DNA from: Falsibacillus albus
GTDB lineage: Bacteria > Bacillota > Bacilli > Bacillales > DSM-25281
DNA length: 64,000 bases
Assembly: GCF_003668575.1 (NCBI RefSeq)
Contig: NZ_RCVZ01000008.1
Coordinates: 1 to 64,000 of the forward strand
Direction of reading: 5' to 3'
Positions 18,553-26,223 of the stretch are shown here, piece by piece. The notes under the pieces were generated by a model, which had not been told where the DNA came from, made no database searches, and was given only the letters and a program-made list of their open reading frames with translations. The position numbers and the translations under genes were made by a program. The first letter of the stretch is position 1. The number at the start of each line of letters is the position of its first letter.

Positions 18553-18921
18553 TTGATTAACCAAGTGACGTTAGTGGGAAGGTTAACCAAAAAGCCGGAT
18601 CTTAGGTACACCTCGGAAGGGAAGGCGGTTTTGAATGTAACGCTAGCGGTCAACCGGCCATACCGGAATAGCCAAGGGACTTCAGACGCGGACTTTGTGT
18701 TATGTACGTTGTGGAACCGTACAGCAGAGAACACGGCCAAGTACTGCAATAAAGGCTCTGTCCTGGGTGTGACCGGAAGAATACACACGAGGCACTATGA
18801 AAATTCACAGGGAAAACGGGTTTATGTGACAGAGGTGCAAGCGGATTCGGTTAAGTTTCTGGGAGGGAGACCCGCCGAAGACCGCGAGCTGCAGTCAGTG
18901 ATGACGGATGTGAAGAGGTGA
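18553..18921 (+). CDS. ssbB: Single-stranded DNA-binding protein SsbB type
   Basis: This OB-fold protein is 122 residues long. The N terminus MINQVTLVGRLTKKPDLRYT and the DADFVLCTLWNRTAENTAKY block are typical of SSB. It lacks the long Gly/Gln linker and acidic C-terminal tip of the replicative SsbA, so it matches SsbB (YwpH), which protects incoming DNA during competence in B. subtilis. The start is TTG 18553 with AAAGGAG 10 bases upstream; a longer ATG reading is not supported. ComK boxes were looked for upstream but no clear pair was found. The next gene overlaps its stop. Confidence 0.9.
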   Translation: MINQVTLVGRLTKKPDLRYTSEGKAVLNVTLAVNRPYRNSQGTSDADFVLCTLWNRTAENTAKYCNKGSVLGVTGRIHTRHYENSQGKRVYVTEVQADSVKFLGGRPAEDRELQSVMTDVKR

Positions 18922-19172
18922 ATAAGATAAAAGCTTGGCTTCAAGAGCATATAGGAGGTGGCTGGTTGGATAATCGACAGTATCAGCAAATAGCCAGAAT
19001 CGAACATTTAATTGAGGAACTCATCAGAATCATCGGCAATTCCAATCAACAAATTCATCAATTAACCTGCAAAACTCAGCTTCTGGAACAGGAGCTGCTT
19101 CACTTGAAACAAAACCCCATGAACCACAAACAATCATTTATGATGAAACCACGTCAAGCGCGAAAAATTTAG
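18918..19172 (+). CDS. Hypothetical coiled-coil protein
   Basis: The 84-residue product starts at a GTG that overlaps the ssbB stop by four bases (GTGA), which implies translational coupling. A helical stretch at about residues 20-65 (IARIEHLIEELIRIIGNSNQ followed by LLEQELLHL) looks like a coiled coil; the tail is basic. No family is recognised. Being coupled to ssbB, it may work with single-stranded DNA or competence, but that is a guess. A terminator follows 120 bp later. Confidence 0.6.
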   Translation: MNKIKAWLQEHIGGGWLDNRQYQQIARIEHLIEELIRIIGNSNQQIHQLTCKTQLLEQELLHLKQNPMNHKQSFMMKPRQARKI

Positions 19173-19291
19173 TAAAGGAGTAAGCTTTACCGCCATTTGT
19201 CCACGGCGTTAAAAGGACACCCCGCATTACAAACCAATCAACGAGACCCCCGACATAAAATTGCTGTACCCCCAAACCAACCTCAACCATT

Positions 19292-19321
19292 TAGCCGGTA
19301 ATCGTGCCCGGCTATTTTTTT
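19292..19321 (+). terminator. Terminator of the ssbB unit
   Basis: TAGCCGG (19292-19298) pairs with CCGGCTA (19308-19314), followed by seven T. Confidence 0.9.
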
Positions 19322-19340
19322 GTGTTATTTTGGGGTAAAA

Positions 19341-19370
19341 AAAGGTGACAGGCACCATCCAGAAAATGGG
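19341..19370. repeat. Truncated GGTGACAGGCACC element
   Basis: Only the left arm and loop remain (AAAGGTGACAGGCACCATCC plus AGAAAATGG). The right arm is missing exactly where the new promoter region of the next gene begins. Confidence 0.75.
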
Positions 19371-19418
19371 TATTAGAACGATTTATTGAAAATTAAAAAA
19401 GTGTGAGAAATTACGATT

Positions 19419-19434
19419 GTTCTTGATTAAGAAC
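19419..19434. promoter_or_regulatory. Perfect SinR operator-like palindrome
   Basis: GTTCTTGATTAAGAAC has perfect 6-bp arms and a 4-bp centre, the same 16-bp geometry as the operators bound by B. subtilis SinR. It lies about 60 bp upstream of the promoter of the Gln/Asn-repeat gene. Confidence 0.65.
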
Positions 19435-19477
19435 GAAAAAATAGATAAAACGAACGAAATTCGCCTGATTTGGGATT

Positions 19478-19505
19478 TTGATATTTATGAAAACGAGAAT
19501 ATACT
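19478..19505 (+). promoter_or_regulatory. Sigma-A promoter of the Gln/Asn-repeat gene
   Basis: TTGATA (5/6) and TATACT (5/6) are separated by 16 bp, giving a leader of about 45 bases before the start codon. Confidence 0.6.
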
Positions 19506-19557
19506 ATTTTTCGGAAGTGTATTCCATATATTATATCGATTCCTGGAGGTATGAAGT

Positions 19558-21084
19558 ATGAAAAAAAAGGTTGGCAGTATTGTAGGTGTTAGTGTTTTAG
19601 CGATTTCCATGATGGGAACTTCTGTGTTTGCAAATGAATTGGATTTAGTAAAACAAAACCAAAATTCAAATTATGGCTACGATATTTCATCACATTTCAA
19701 TGGATTGAATGTTCACCAAAAGCAAGATGGATACAGCCAGGTAGAGGAAAATCAACATGTAAGCGGCTTGGTATTTGGTTCACAAAATCAAAAGTCAACA
19801 GATTATTCAGTTGGTTCTCAAAATGCTGACTCCAAAAATCAGGAAGATAGCGAAATAACACAAAGTCAGAAATCACAAAGCTATAAATCCCAATCGGAAA
19901 GTACAGAAGGTTTCTTATTTGCATCAAGGCAAAATCAACAGAGCGAGAATACTTCTTTTGCAGATCAATATGCTAAAGGAAAAGCTGATAATCAAAAACA
20001 AACAGCATTCCATGATACAATGCAAAATGCTGCAAACTTTGGAATGTTTGGCATGGCTGATCAAAGGCAATCATCGATAAATGTTATGTTGGGTGAAGAT
20101 GGCCAACCTGGACAAAAACAAATTGCTAGAGGTTCGCACGATAACCAGGCACAATCCAACGTCAATTTAACTTCACAGGAAGCTTTAGCTGCATCAGGTT
20201 TAGGCATCACAAAGCAAAACCAAGGGTCATATAATGAATCGTCTGAAACGCAAAAGGCAAAAGGAAAATATAATTCACAAAAACAAAACACTCTAAATGT
20301 GACTTCTCAATCTGCAGCTGGAGCGGGAATCATATTTGGCGGCTCAAATCAAAGCCAGCAGTCTAGCAATTTTACGAAACTTAAACAAACTGCGAATGGC
20401 ATGAATAATAATCAAAAACAAAATACCATGAATGGAACCAGCCAAACGGCATTAGGGGCGGGAGGACTGTTAGGGCTAAATGAGCAATCCCAATCTTCGA
20501 TGAATGCAGGGCAACAGAAGCAAAAGGCAAAAGGAAATAATATTAATCAAAAACAAACTGGCATTAACGAAACATCCCAAACAGTACTAGGGGCGGGAGG
20601 TTTATTCGGGGCTAGTAAGCAATCCCAATCCTCAATGAATTTAGGAGGACAAAAACAGTATGCAAATGGTTCTAACATCAATCAAAAACAAACTGGCATT
20701 AATGAAACTTCTCAAACTGCAATGGGAGCAGGAGGATTAGTTGGTGCTAACAAACAAAATCAATCCGCAGCCAATGTTGAATGGGATAAGCAAACAGCTA
20801 CTGGAGTCGGGAATAAACAAAATCAAAATAGTTGGAATAATACTGAACAAAATCAAGTAGATTTAGCTATCGGTGGCTTAAATAAACAAAACCAAAATGT
20901 TGATAACTATGCTGAGAAAAAACAAAAAGCGGATGGAATGGGAATTAATCAAAATCAAGGTTCAATGGTTTATAATTCTCAGTCCCAATCCGGGGTAGGC
21001 GCTGGAAGCACTCAATCACAAAATTCCAGTTCAGTGGTAATCCAGAATCAATCCGCATCCAATACAGGGCTAATATTAGAATAA
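19558..21084 (+). CDS. Secreted Gln/Asn-rich repeat protein, curli-like (predicted amyloid)
   Basis: The 508-residue protein has a clear signal peptide (residues 1-26, ending TSVFA). The rest is a cysteine-free array of imperfect repeats of about 20-25 residues. Each opens with QxQ and carries a conserved pattern close to QxQxxxNxxxxxQxAxGxxxNxxQ, for example SQSSMNLGGQKQYANGSN and NQKQTGINETSQTAMGAGG. Gln, Asn, Gly and Ser spacing resembles curlin repeats (CsgA: Ser, Gln, Gly, Asn, Gln at fixed steps), which stack as a beta-solenoid amyloid. No transmembrane or sortase anchor is seen. A good ribosome binding site (GGAGGT) and promoter precede it, with a SinR operator-like palindrome upstream. 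A second Gln-rich secreted gene follows. I know of no Bacillus matrix protein (TasA, CalY) of this type; function as an extracellular fibre is inferred. Confidence 0.7.
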   Translation: MKKKVGSIVGVSVLAISMMGTSVFANELDLVKQNQNSNYGYDISSHFNGLNVHQKQDGYSQVEENQHVSGLVFGSQNQKSTDYSVGSQNADSKNQEDSEITQSQKSQSYKSQSESTEGFLFASRQNQQSENTSFADQYAKGKADNQKQTAFHDTMQNAANFGMFGMADQRQSSINVMLGEDGQPGQKQIARGSHDNQAQSNVNLTSQEALAASGLGITKQNQGSYNESSETQKAKGKYNSQKQNTLNVTSQSAAGAGIIFGGSNQSQQSSNFTKLKQTANGMNNNQKQNTMNGTSQTALGAGGLLGLNEQSQSSMNAGQQKQKAKGNNINQKQTGINETSQTVLGAGGLFGASKQSQSSMNLGGQKQYANGSNINQKQTGINETSQTAMGAGGLVGANKQNQSAANVEWDKQTATGVGNKQNQNSWNNTEQNQVDLAIGGLNKQNQNVDNYAEKKQKADGMGINQNQGSMVYNSQSQSGVGAGSTQSQNSSSVVIQNQSASNTGLILE

Positions 21085-21118
21085 CTCTGGAAATCCCCTG
21101 ATAGGGAAAAAATTTTTA

Positions 21119-21150
21119 GACGAATCGTTCTTATTAAAGAATGATTCGTC
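21119..21150. promoter_or_regulatory. Long inverted repeat with SinR-like core between the two repeat genes
   Basis: GACGAATC and GATTCGTC flank GTTCTT-ATTA-AAGAAT (21127-21142), again the SinR-type geometry with one mismatch. As RNA it would form a 14-bp stem, but no T run follows on the + strand, so it is not an ordinary terminator. It could be an operator or a stabilising or processing hairpin. Confidence 0.5.
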
Positions 21151-21187
21151 CTCAATAAAGACAAATTATAAGAGATAGGTGAAAAAT

Positions 21188-22615
21188 TTGATCAAACGTT
21201 TGCTGGCAATCTTATTCTCATTTCAAATCGTTTTTTATGGAGCAATATCTGCTTCAGCTGCCGAACCACCAGGAAATTCACAATCACAAGAGAAGGATGC
21301 AGTCTCTGCTCAAAATACGAGCACCACGCTAGACAATGGCAGTCAAGTCAATCAGGGTCAAGATACAAGTTTAAATGCCTCCCAAAACCAATCATCTAAT
21401 TCAAGTGATCAAGGAAACTCACAAAATCAAACTGTGAACAGTGGGATAATACAGGATCAGCAAAGTGATGGAAGCCAGGCTGGCCAGGGGCAATCCACTG
21501 GAGTTGTTGCCGGGCAAGAGCAGATGATCCACTCAAATGATAGTACAGATGCAGATCAAAACCAAAACGTTGAAACCAACTCTACACAAAACCAGGAAGT
21601 TTCGAATGCAACTCTTGATTCTGAAGGACAACAAACATCCATTAAGACTGGCCAGGGCCAGAATGTCACTACTGAACAGGGTGCGAGTATTGGTCAGATG
21701 CAGGTAACTGGGATCAATAATACTCAAATTCAAAATACAAACGGGAGTCAAGCGAATCAAAATCAAGAAAGCAATGCGGTTCTGTTCGAGCAGCAATATA
21801 CTGCTACTGATGGAGCGGCATCGCTGGAGCAGAAGCAGTCATTGGAAGCCGCTTCAGAAAATGGCACAAGCACATCTTCCAAAAAGGCATCAGCTGAGAT
21901 CAAAGCTGAAACAGAAAATAAATTGGATATTGTAAAATCTGCTGTCGACACAACGATTAAAGTTTTACAAGCGATAAAAATCAATGGTTCCGTGACCAAA
22001 TGGTTTGAAAAGGAGTTCACACTTGGAGGCGATGAACAAAATTTTCAGCAGGAATATCGCCAAAACTATAATTGGGGATATTTATTGATTAGAAATATTG
22101 CTTCTGTGAAAAAGTTAGAAGATGATGCGATAGAAGCCCTTATGGAAAGTCTAATTGTGTTAGAACGATTCAAACCAGTTTCCCCAAGAGCAGTAGATAA
22201 ATGCAGTATGGATAATGACAATGACTTATTAAATAATTGCTTGGAAGAGACTTATGGAACTGATCCAAATAAAGCTGATTCGGATGGGGATGGTTTGACT
22301 GATGGTATGGAGATATTGATCTATAAAACAAATGCATTGAAAAAGGATACAGATGATGACGGCTTAACAGATTACTTTGAAGTTCAATACTATTTGCAAT
22401 GGAATGGAAGCTTTGACAAAGAGAAAGGGTTCTTGCCAAATGCCCCATTCAATCCATTAAAAGTTGATGCAAATAATAATGGAATAGCCGATGGAAAAGA
22501 CGATGCAGATGGGGATGGAGTCCAAAACTCGCTAGAACAAAAATTCAAAACCAACCCATTGAAAACTGACTCAGACAACGACGGAATCACGGACTATGAT
22601 GAAATATTTATTTGA
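21188..22615 (+). CDS. Secreted Gln-rich protein with C-terminal calcium-binding TSP3-type repeats
   Basis: The product is about 475 residues with a signal peptide (MIKRLLAILFSFQIVFYGAI, cut near SASA). Residues about 30-225 are Gln/Asn/Ser-rich with recurring QxQ words, as in the preceding protein. A helical, less repetitive middle follows (about 230-330). The C-terminal 130 residues contain five or more DxDxDGLTD or DANNNGIAD motifs, the signature of thrombospondin type-3 Ca-binding repeats. I prefer TTG 21188 over GTG 21179 because AGGTGA is correctly spaced for it. It lies 100 bp behind the first repeat gene. A partner role, such as nucleating or anchoring the fibre, is an inference. Confidence 0.7.
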   Translation: MIKRLLAILFSFQIVFYGAISASAAEPPGNSQSQEKDAVSAQNTSTTLDNGSQVNQGQDTSLNASQNQSSNSSDQGNSQNQTVNSGIIQDQQSDGSQAGQGQSTGVVAGQEQMIHSNDSTDADQNQNVETNSTQNQEVSNATLDSEGQQTSIKTGQGQNVTTEQGASIGQMQVTGINNTQIQNTNGSQANQNQESNAVLFEQQYTATDGAASLEQKQSLEAASENGTSTSSKKASAEIKAETENKLDIVKSAVDTTIKVLQAIKINGSVTKWFEKEFTLGGDEQNFQQEYRQNYNWGYLLIRNIASVKKLEDDAIEALMESLIVLERFKPVSPRAVDKCSMDNDNDLLNNCLEETYGTDPNKADSDGDGLTDGMEILIYKTNALKKDTDDDGLTDYFEVQYYLQWNGSFDKEKGFLPNAPFNPLKVDANNNGIADGKDDADGDGVQNSLEQKFKTNPLKTDSDNDGITDYDEIFI

Positions 22616-22630
22616 GTAAAGAGGGGTAGA

Positions 22631-22677
22631 AAAGGCGACAGGCGCCATCCAGAAAATGGATGGCGCCTGTCGCCTTT
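22631..22677. repeat. Variant palindrome GGCGACAGGCGCC, copy 4
   Basis: A perfect hairpin in which two T/A positions of the usual arm are changed to C/G on both arms, so pairing is kept. It lies 15 bp past the second Gln-rich gene and may end its transcript. Confidence 0.9.
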
Positions 22678-22755
22678 ATCAGAAATAGTTCTTTATAACG
22701 AGACGGACAAATAGTAAAATATTATTAAATAACTAGAATTAGGTGGAATTAGGGT

Positions 22756-23346
22756 ATGCATGGAATAATCATTGGGAAGGCAAAGGAGTTGCTCGTCCGC
22801 TCCTTTAGATCGTCTTTTATTCGGTATATGGCAGGGAAAGATTGGGTCAAAGAAAACTATCGGTTTGAAGAGTTTTTTCTGCAATGGAAGGAAGAAAGCT
22901 TGAAGAATGACAAATGGCATAAGTTGATTGCAGAAGAACTTAAGACACAGGCCACTTTTTTTGCAGAAGTTATCGGCGCCTATGAAGAGACGGTATCGGG
23001 CATCTTTACAGAACAGCCTACAAAAAGGCAGGAAAGGACAATAAGCAGTTTGTCTGAAAAATTAAGGCAGGAGCCCACGTCATGCTTTTGCATGGAGCAC
23101 GCTTCTTACATGATCGCCAAATTGAAAAAGAAGCTGTTTGAATTGGAAAAAACGAAGCCTGCTGACAAAAAAGACTTGGAATATGCTTCAAAGCTATATC
23201 GCTATGTCTATAATCAAGGGTTGCCGAAGAGGAATTATCGAAACGAAGATATTCAATTCATAACAGATGAGCTGAAGAAAATCATTTTCCGCACAATCGA
23301 CGTCCATTTCAACGACCCGTTCAAAAACTACGAAACCGTTCATTAG
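22756..23346 (+). CDS. Unknown-family protein, intact paralogue of the frameshifted gene at 15549
   Basis: This 196-residue protein is probably cytoplasmic and mostly helical, with many Lys/Glu and no signal peptide or membrane segment. It shares the N-terminal layout (SFRSSFIRYM...W...F..FFLQWKEE), the EQPTKRQ region and the C-terminal DLEYASKLYRYVYNQGLPKR block with the 15549 gene. The start at 22756 follows AGGTGGA. A GTTCTTT word (full SinR half-site) sits 62 bp upstream, which may be chance. No function is recognised. The two copies bracket the sinI/sinR and Gln/Asn-repeat region. Confidence 0.65.
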   Translation: MHGIIIGKAKELLVRSFRSSFIRYMAGKDWVKENYRFEEFFLQWKEESLKNDKWHKLIAEELKTQATFFAEVIGAYEETVSGIFTEQPTKRQERTISSLSEKLRQEPTSCFCMEHASYMIAKLKKKLFELEKTKPADKKDLEYASKLYRYVYNQGLPKRNYRNEDIQFITDELKKIIFRTIDVHFNDPFKNYETVH

Positions 23347-23353
23347 GTTTAAA

Positions 23354-23400
23354 AAAGGTGCCAGGCACCATCCAGAAAATGGATGGTGCCTGGCACCTTT
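23354..23400. repeat. Variant palindrome GGTGCCAGGCACC, copy 5
   Basis: A perfect hairpin with a single A-to-C change in the left arm matched by T-to-G in the right arm. It lies between the convergent 22756 gene and ywqA and could terminate both. Confidence 0.9.
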
Positions 23401-23406
23401 ATATTG

Positions 23407-26223
23407 TCATCCCAACGAAAGCAGATCCCGCAAATCGTGGTCGGAGAGTTCGGTGATCCATTGGTCGCTTTGGATGATTTCGTCGTTGAGCGCCTGCTTT
23501 TTCTCGAGCATGGCGTCGATTTTTTCTTCAAGTGTACCAGTGGTGATCAGCTTGTGCACATGGACAAAGCGTTTCTGGCCGATCCGGTACGCACGGTCGG
23601 TCGCCTGGTTCTCGACGGCTGGATTCCACCAGCGGTCGTAGTGGATGACGTGGTTCGCTGCGGTCAGGTTCAACCCGGTCCCGCCGGCCTTCAGCGACAA
23701 CAGGAAGATCGGAAATTCGCCGTCCTGGAAACGCTGGACATAGTCGTCGCGCTGTGCTTTCGGCATGCTTCCATTCAAGAATGGGATCTTCACCTTCAGG
23801 CGCTTCTCCAATATCCCGCGGATCATTTCGCCCATCGCCAAATATTGTGTGAAGATCAGGCAAGCTTCCCCGGCGTCGCGGAGGGCATCGACGAGATCGA
23901 CCAATTTATCGAGCTTCTCGGATCGCTCGAGCACCATCCGGGGATCCTCTTCCTTCAAATAAAGGGAAGGATGGTTGCAAAGCTGCTTCAACCGATTGAG
24001 CATCTGCAAGATCAAGCCCTTGCGCTCAAAGCCGTTCAGCTTCTCGAGCTGAGCGAACGTATCCTGCACAAGCTGCTGATAAAGCGAAGCCTGCTCAGCG
24101 GTCAACGGCACATATTCCTTCTGCTCCAATTTATCCGGCAGATTCAATTCCACATCAGGATCCTTTTTCGTCCTGCGCAGCAGGAACGGACGGATCATCC
24201 CTTGGAGCTGCTTGATTTTCCCTTTTGCTTCATCCTTTTCAATCGGCAGGATAAAGCGCTTCTGGAACTGGCCGAATGTCCCTAAATATCCGTGGTTGGT
24301 AAAATCAAAGATCGACCAAAGCTCGCTCAAACGGTTTTCCATCGGCGTCCCGGTGAGCGCGATATGGTGCCGGCCGTGCAGCTTCCGGATCGCGCCAGAC
24401 TGCTTCGTCTGCGAATTCTTGATGTTCTGCGCTTCATCAAGCGAAATCGATGACCATTCGACCTCGGATAATTCCTCGAAATCCAAATGAGAGATGCCGT
24501 AGCTCGTCAAAACGACATCCATCCCATCAATCGCCCCGGCAAAAGCTTCGCCTTTCGCACGATTTCCTCCGTAATGGAGCATGACCTTCAAGGTCGGAGC
24601 AAAGCGTTCGATTTCTTTTTGCCAGTTTCCGAGCACCGACGTAGGCGCTATGATCAGCGCTGGTGCTTCCGGCCTTTCGTGCTCCTTCACATGCAGCAGG
24701 TACGTGATCAGCTGCACCGTTTTTCCAAGTCCCATATCGTCGGCCAAAATCGACCCGAATCCGAATTCGCGCAAGAACAGCATCCAGCTCATCCCTTGCT
24801 GCTGATATGGCCTCAATGTCCCTTCAAAATAAGGGGAGACCATGACAGACGGAATCTCGGAAAAATCGCTGAGCTGGGTCATCATTTTCCGCATCGAACG
24901 GTTCAACTCGATCTGGACCTGTGCAAACGCACGCGGATCGAACTCTTCGTCCTCAGCACCATCCAGTTCACCCATCTCCTGCTGAAAAAGATCTTGAACG
25001 CGCAATCCTTCCTGTTTTGCCCGCTTCATCAAATCCTGGATACGCTTGATCATATCGGGATCGAGCTTCATCCACTCACCGTTGATCTTCACAAGCCGGC
25101 GCTGCTGTGCGACCATGTCGTGAAAATCATCCTCTGTCAGCTCGGCGCCGTTCATCGACAACCGCCAATCAAAATCCAGCATTGCATTCAGCCCGACAAA
25201 TGATGGACGGTAGCTCGTATTCGTCGAGCGGATTTTCGCCTTCAAGGTCAGCTTCTCATCCTGCATCGCCTGCCACCATGCAGGGAGGAGGATTTCCACC
25301 CCAACCTGCAGCAGCTTTTCGCTTGCATCCGTCAAGAAATCCCATGCTTCCATCTCGTTCAGCTCACGGCGGATCATGCCATCCTCACCAAGCCATGGAA
25401 TCAAACGGATCCAGCGTTCTTCTTCATCTTCGACTTCTGCCAAATATAGACGCCAGCTTTTCGGAAACGGACCTTCTTCCTCTACACCGATCAAAATCGT
25501 CGGATCCTTCACGTCGCGCAGCACCGTTTCGAGCGTCCACGGCTCCTCGTCGACTTCAGGCTCAGTCAGGCGCAGCCCGATTGTGAATGGAATGGTTCTT
25601 TCCGCGAATCCACTCCATTCGCTGAAGCGCTCTTCATCAAAATACGCGGCAAGCTCCGCATTCGTCAGCGGCCCATTTTGCAGCCGCTCAAGCTTCTCTT
25701 TCAAATCCGCCCCCTCGACGCTGTTGCCGATATAATGGGAAACAGCATGGTGAAAGAAGTCTTCGATCATGTCGGAAGCGGTCATCCCATCGACATGCTG
25801 CTCCCAGAAATCCGCGCCGAACTCATCCATCACCATCTGGGGCACTCGCCAGCGAATGGCCTTTTCGACATCTTCCATAAAGCTTGGCTGCCATTTTCCT
25901 TCGACAACCGCTTCATACATGATAGGGGCAGCAGCCAATAGCACCTCGGCTTTTTCATCCCATTCCCAAGTGAACAGCGAATTAAATCCTTCTTTTCCTA
26001 AAAGGGAAAGGAGGCACCAGCTGTCGATGCGCAGCCCAGGCACATGCTGCTCGGTCCCCATTTCCAATGTCGTCCCGTAATAGGACTCCTCATGCCACAT
26101 GAATAATTGCCTGCGCCAATTGGCTGGGTCCTGCACGAGGCCGTTTTCATCCAGCAGCGAAAGATGATGGTACCCATTATCCAATTTTTCAAGGTTCACC
26201 GAAAGTGTACGAGTCTTAAGCAT
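23407..26223 (-). CDS. ywqA: SNF2-family DEAD/DEAH-box helicase YwqA
   Basis: This is a large Swi2/Snf2-type ATPase of 938 residues. A long N-terminal region without recognised catalytic motifs precedes the motor. Motor motifs are Walker A LADDMGLGKTVQ (about residue 490), a DEAQ box (ISLDEAQNIKN, about 595), SLKAGGTGLNL and motif VI ATDRAYRIGQKR (about 880). It would translocate on DNA using ATP; the B. subtilis role is not settled. Its start overlaps the end of ywqB by 8 bp, so the two are translated together. The pair keeps the B. subtilis order, but the usual downstream ywqC is 28 kb away. Confidence 0.93.
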   Translation of the reverse strand: MLKTRTLSVNLEKLDNGYHHLSLLDENGLVQDPANWRRQLFMWHEESYYGTTLEMGTEQHVPGLRIDSWCLLSLLGKEGFNSLFTWEWDEKAEVLLAAAPIMYEAVVEGKWQPSFMEDVEKAIRWRVPQMVMDEFGADFWEQHVDGMTASDMIEDFFHHAVSHYIGNSVEGADLKEKLERLQNGPLTNAELAAYFDEERFSEWSGFAERTIPFTIGLRLTEPEVDEEPWTLETVLRDVKDPTILIGVEEEGPFPKSWRLYLAEVEDEEERWIRLIPWLGEDGMIRRELNEMEAWDFLTDASEKLLQVGVEILLPAWWQAMQDEKLTLKAKIRSTNTSYRPSFVGLNAMLDFDWRLSMNGAELTEDDFHDMVAQQRRLVKINGEWMKLDPDMIKRIQDLMKRAKQEGLRVQDLFQQEMGELDGAEDEEFDPRAFAQVQIELNRSMRKMMTQLSDFSEIPSVMVSPYFEGTLRPYQQQGMSWMLFLREFGFGSILADDMGLGKTVQLITYLLHVKEHERPEAPALIIAPTSVLGNWQKEIERFAPTLKVMLHYGGNRAKGEAFAGAIDGMDVVLTSYGISHLDFEELSEVEWSSISLDEAQNIKNSQTKQSGAIRKLHGRHHIALTGTPMENRLSELWSIFDFTNHGYLGTFGQFQKRFILPIEKDEAKGKIKQLQGMIRPFLLRRTKKDPDVELNLPDKLEQKEYVPLTAEQASLYQQLVQDTFAQLEKLNGFERKGLILQMLNRLKQLCNHPSLYLKEEDPRMVLERSEKLDKLVDLVDALRDAGEACLIFTQYLAMGEMIRGILEKRLKVKIPFLNGSMPKAQRDDYVQRFQDGEFPIFLLSLKAGGTGLNLTAANHVIHYDRWWNPAVENQATDRAYRIGQKRFVHVHKLITTGTLEEKIDAMLEKKQALNDEIIQSDQWITELSDHDLRDLLSLG

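Noticed and set aside
23383-25586. Long plus-strand frames of 159-300 codons opposite ywqA
   Set aside because: They are antisense to a well-conserved helicase in G+C-rich codons. They have no binding sites and no family resemblance.
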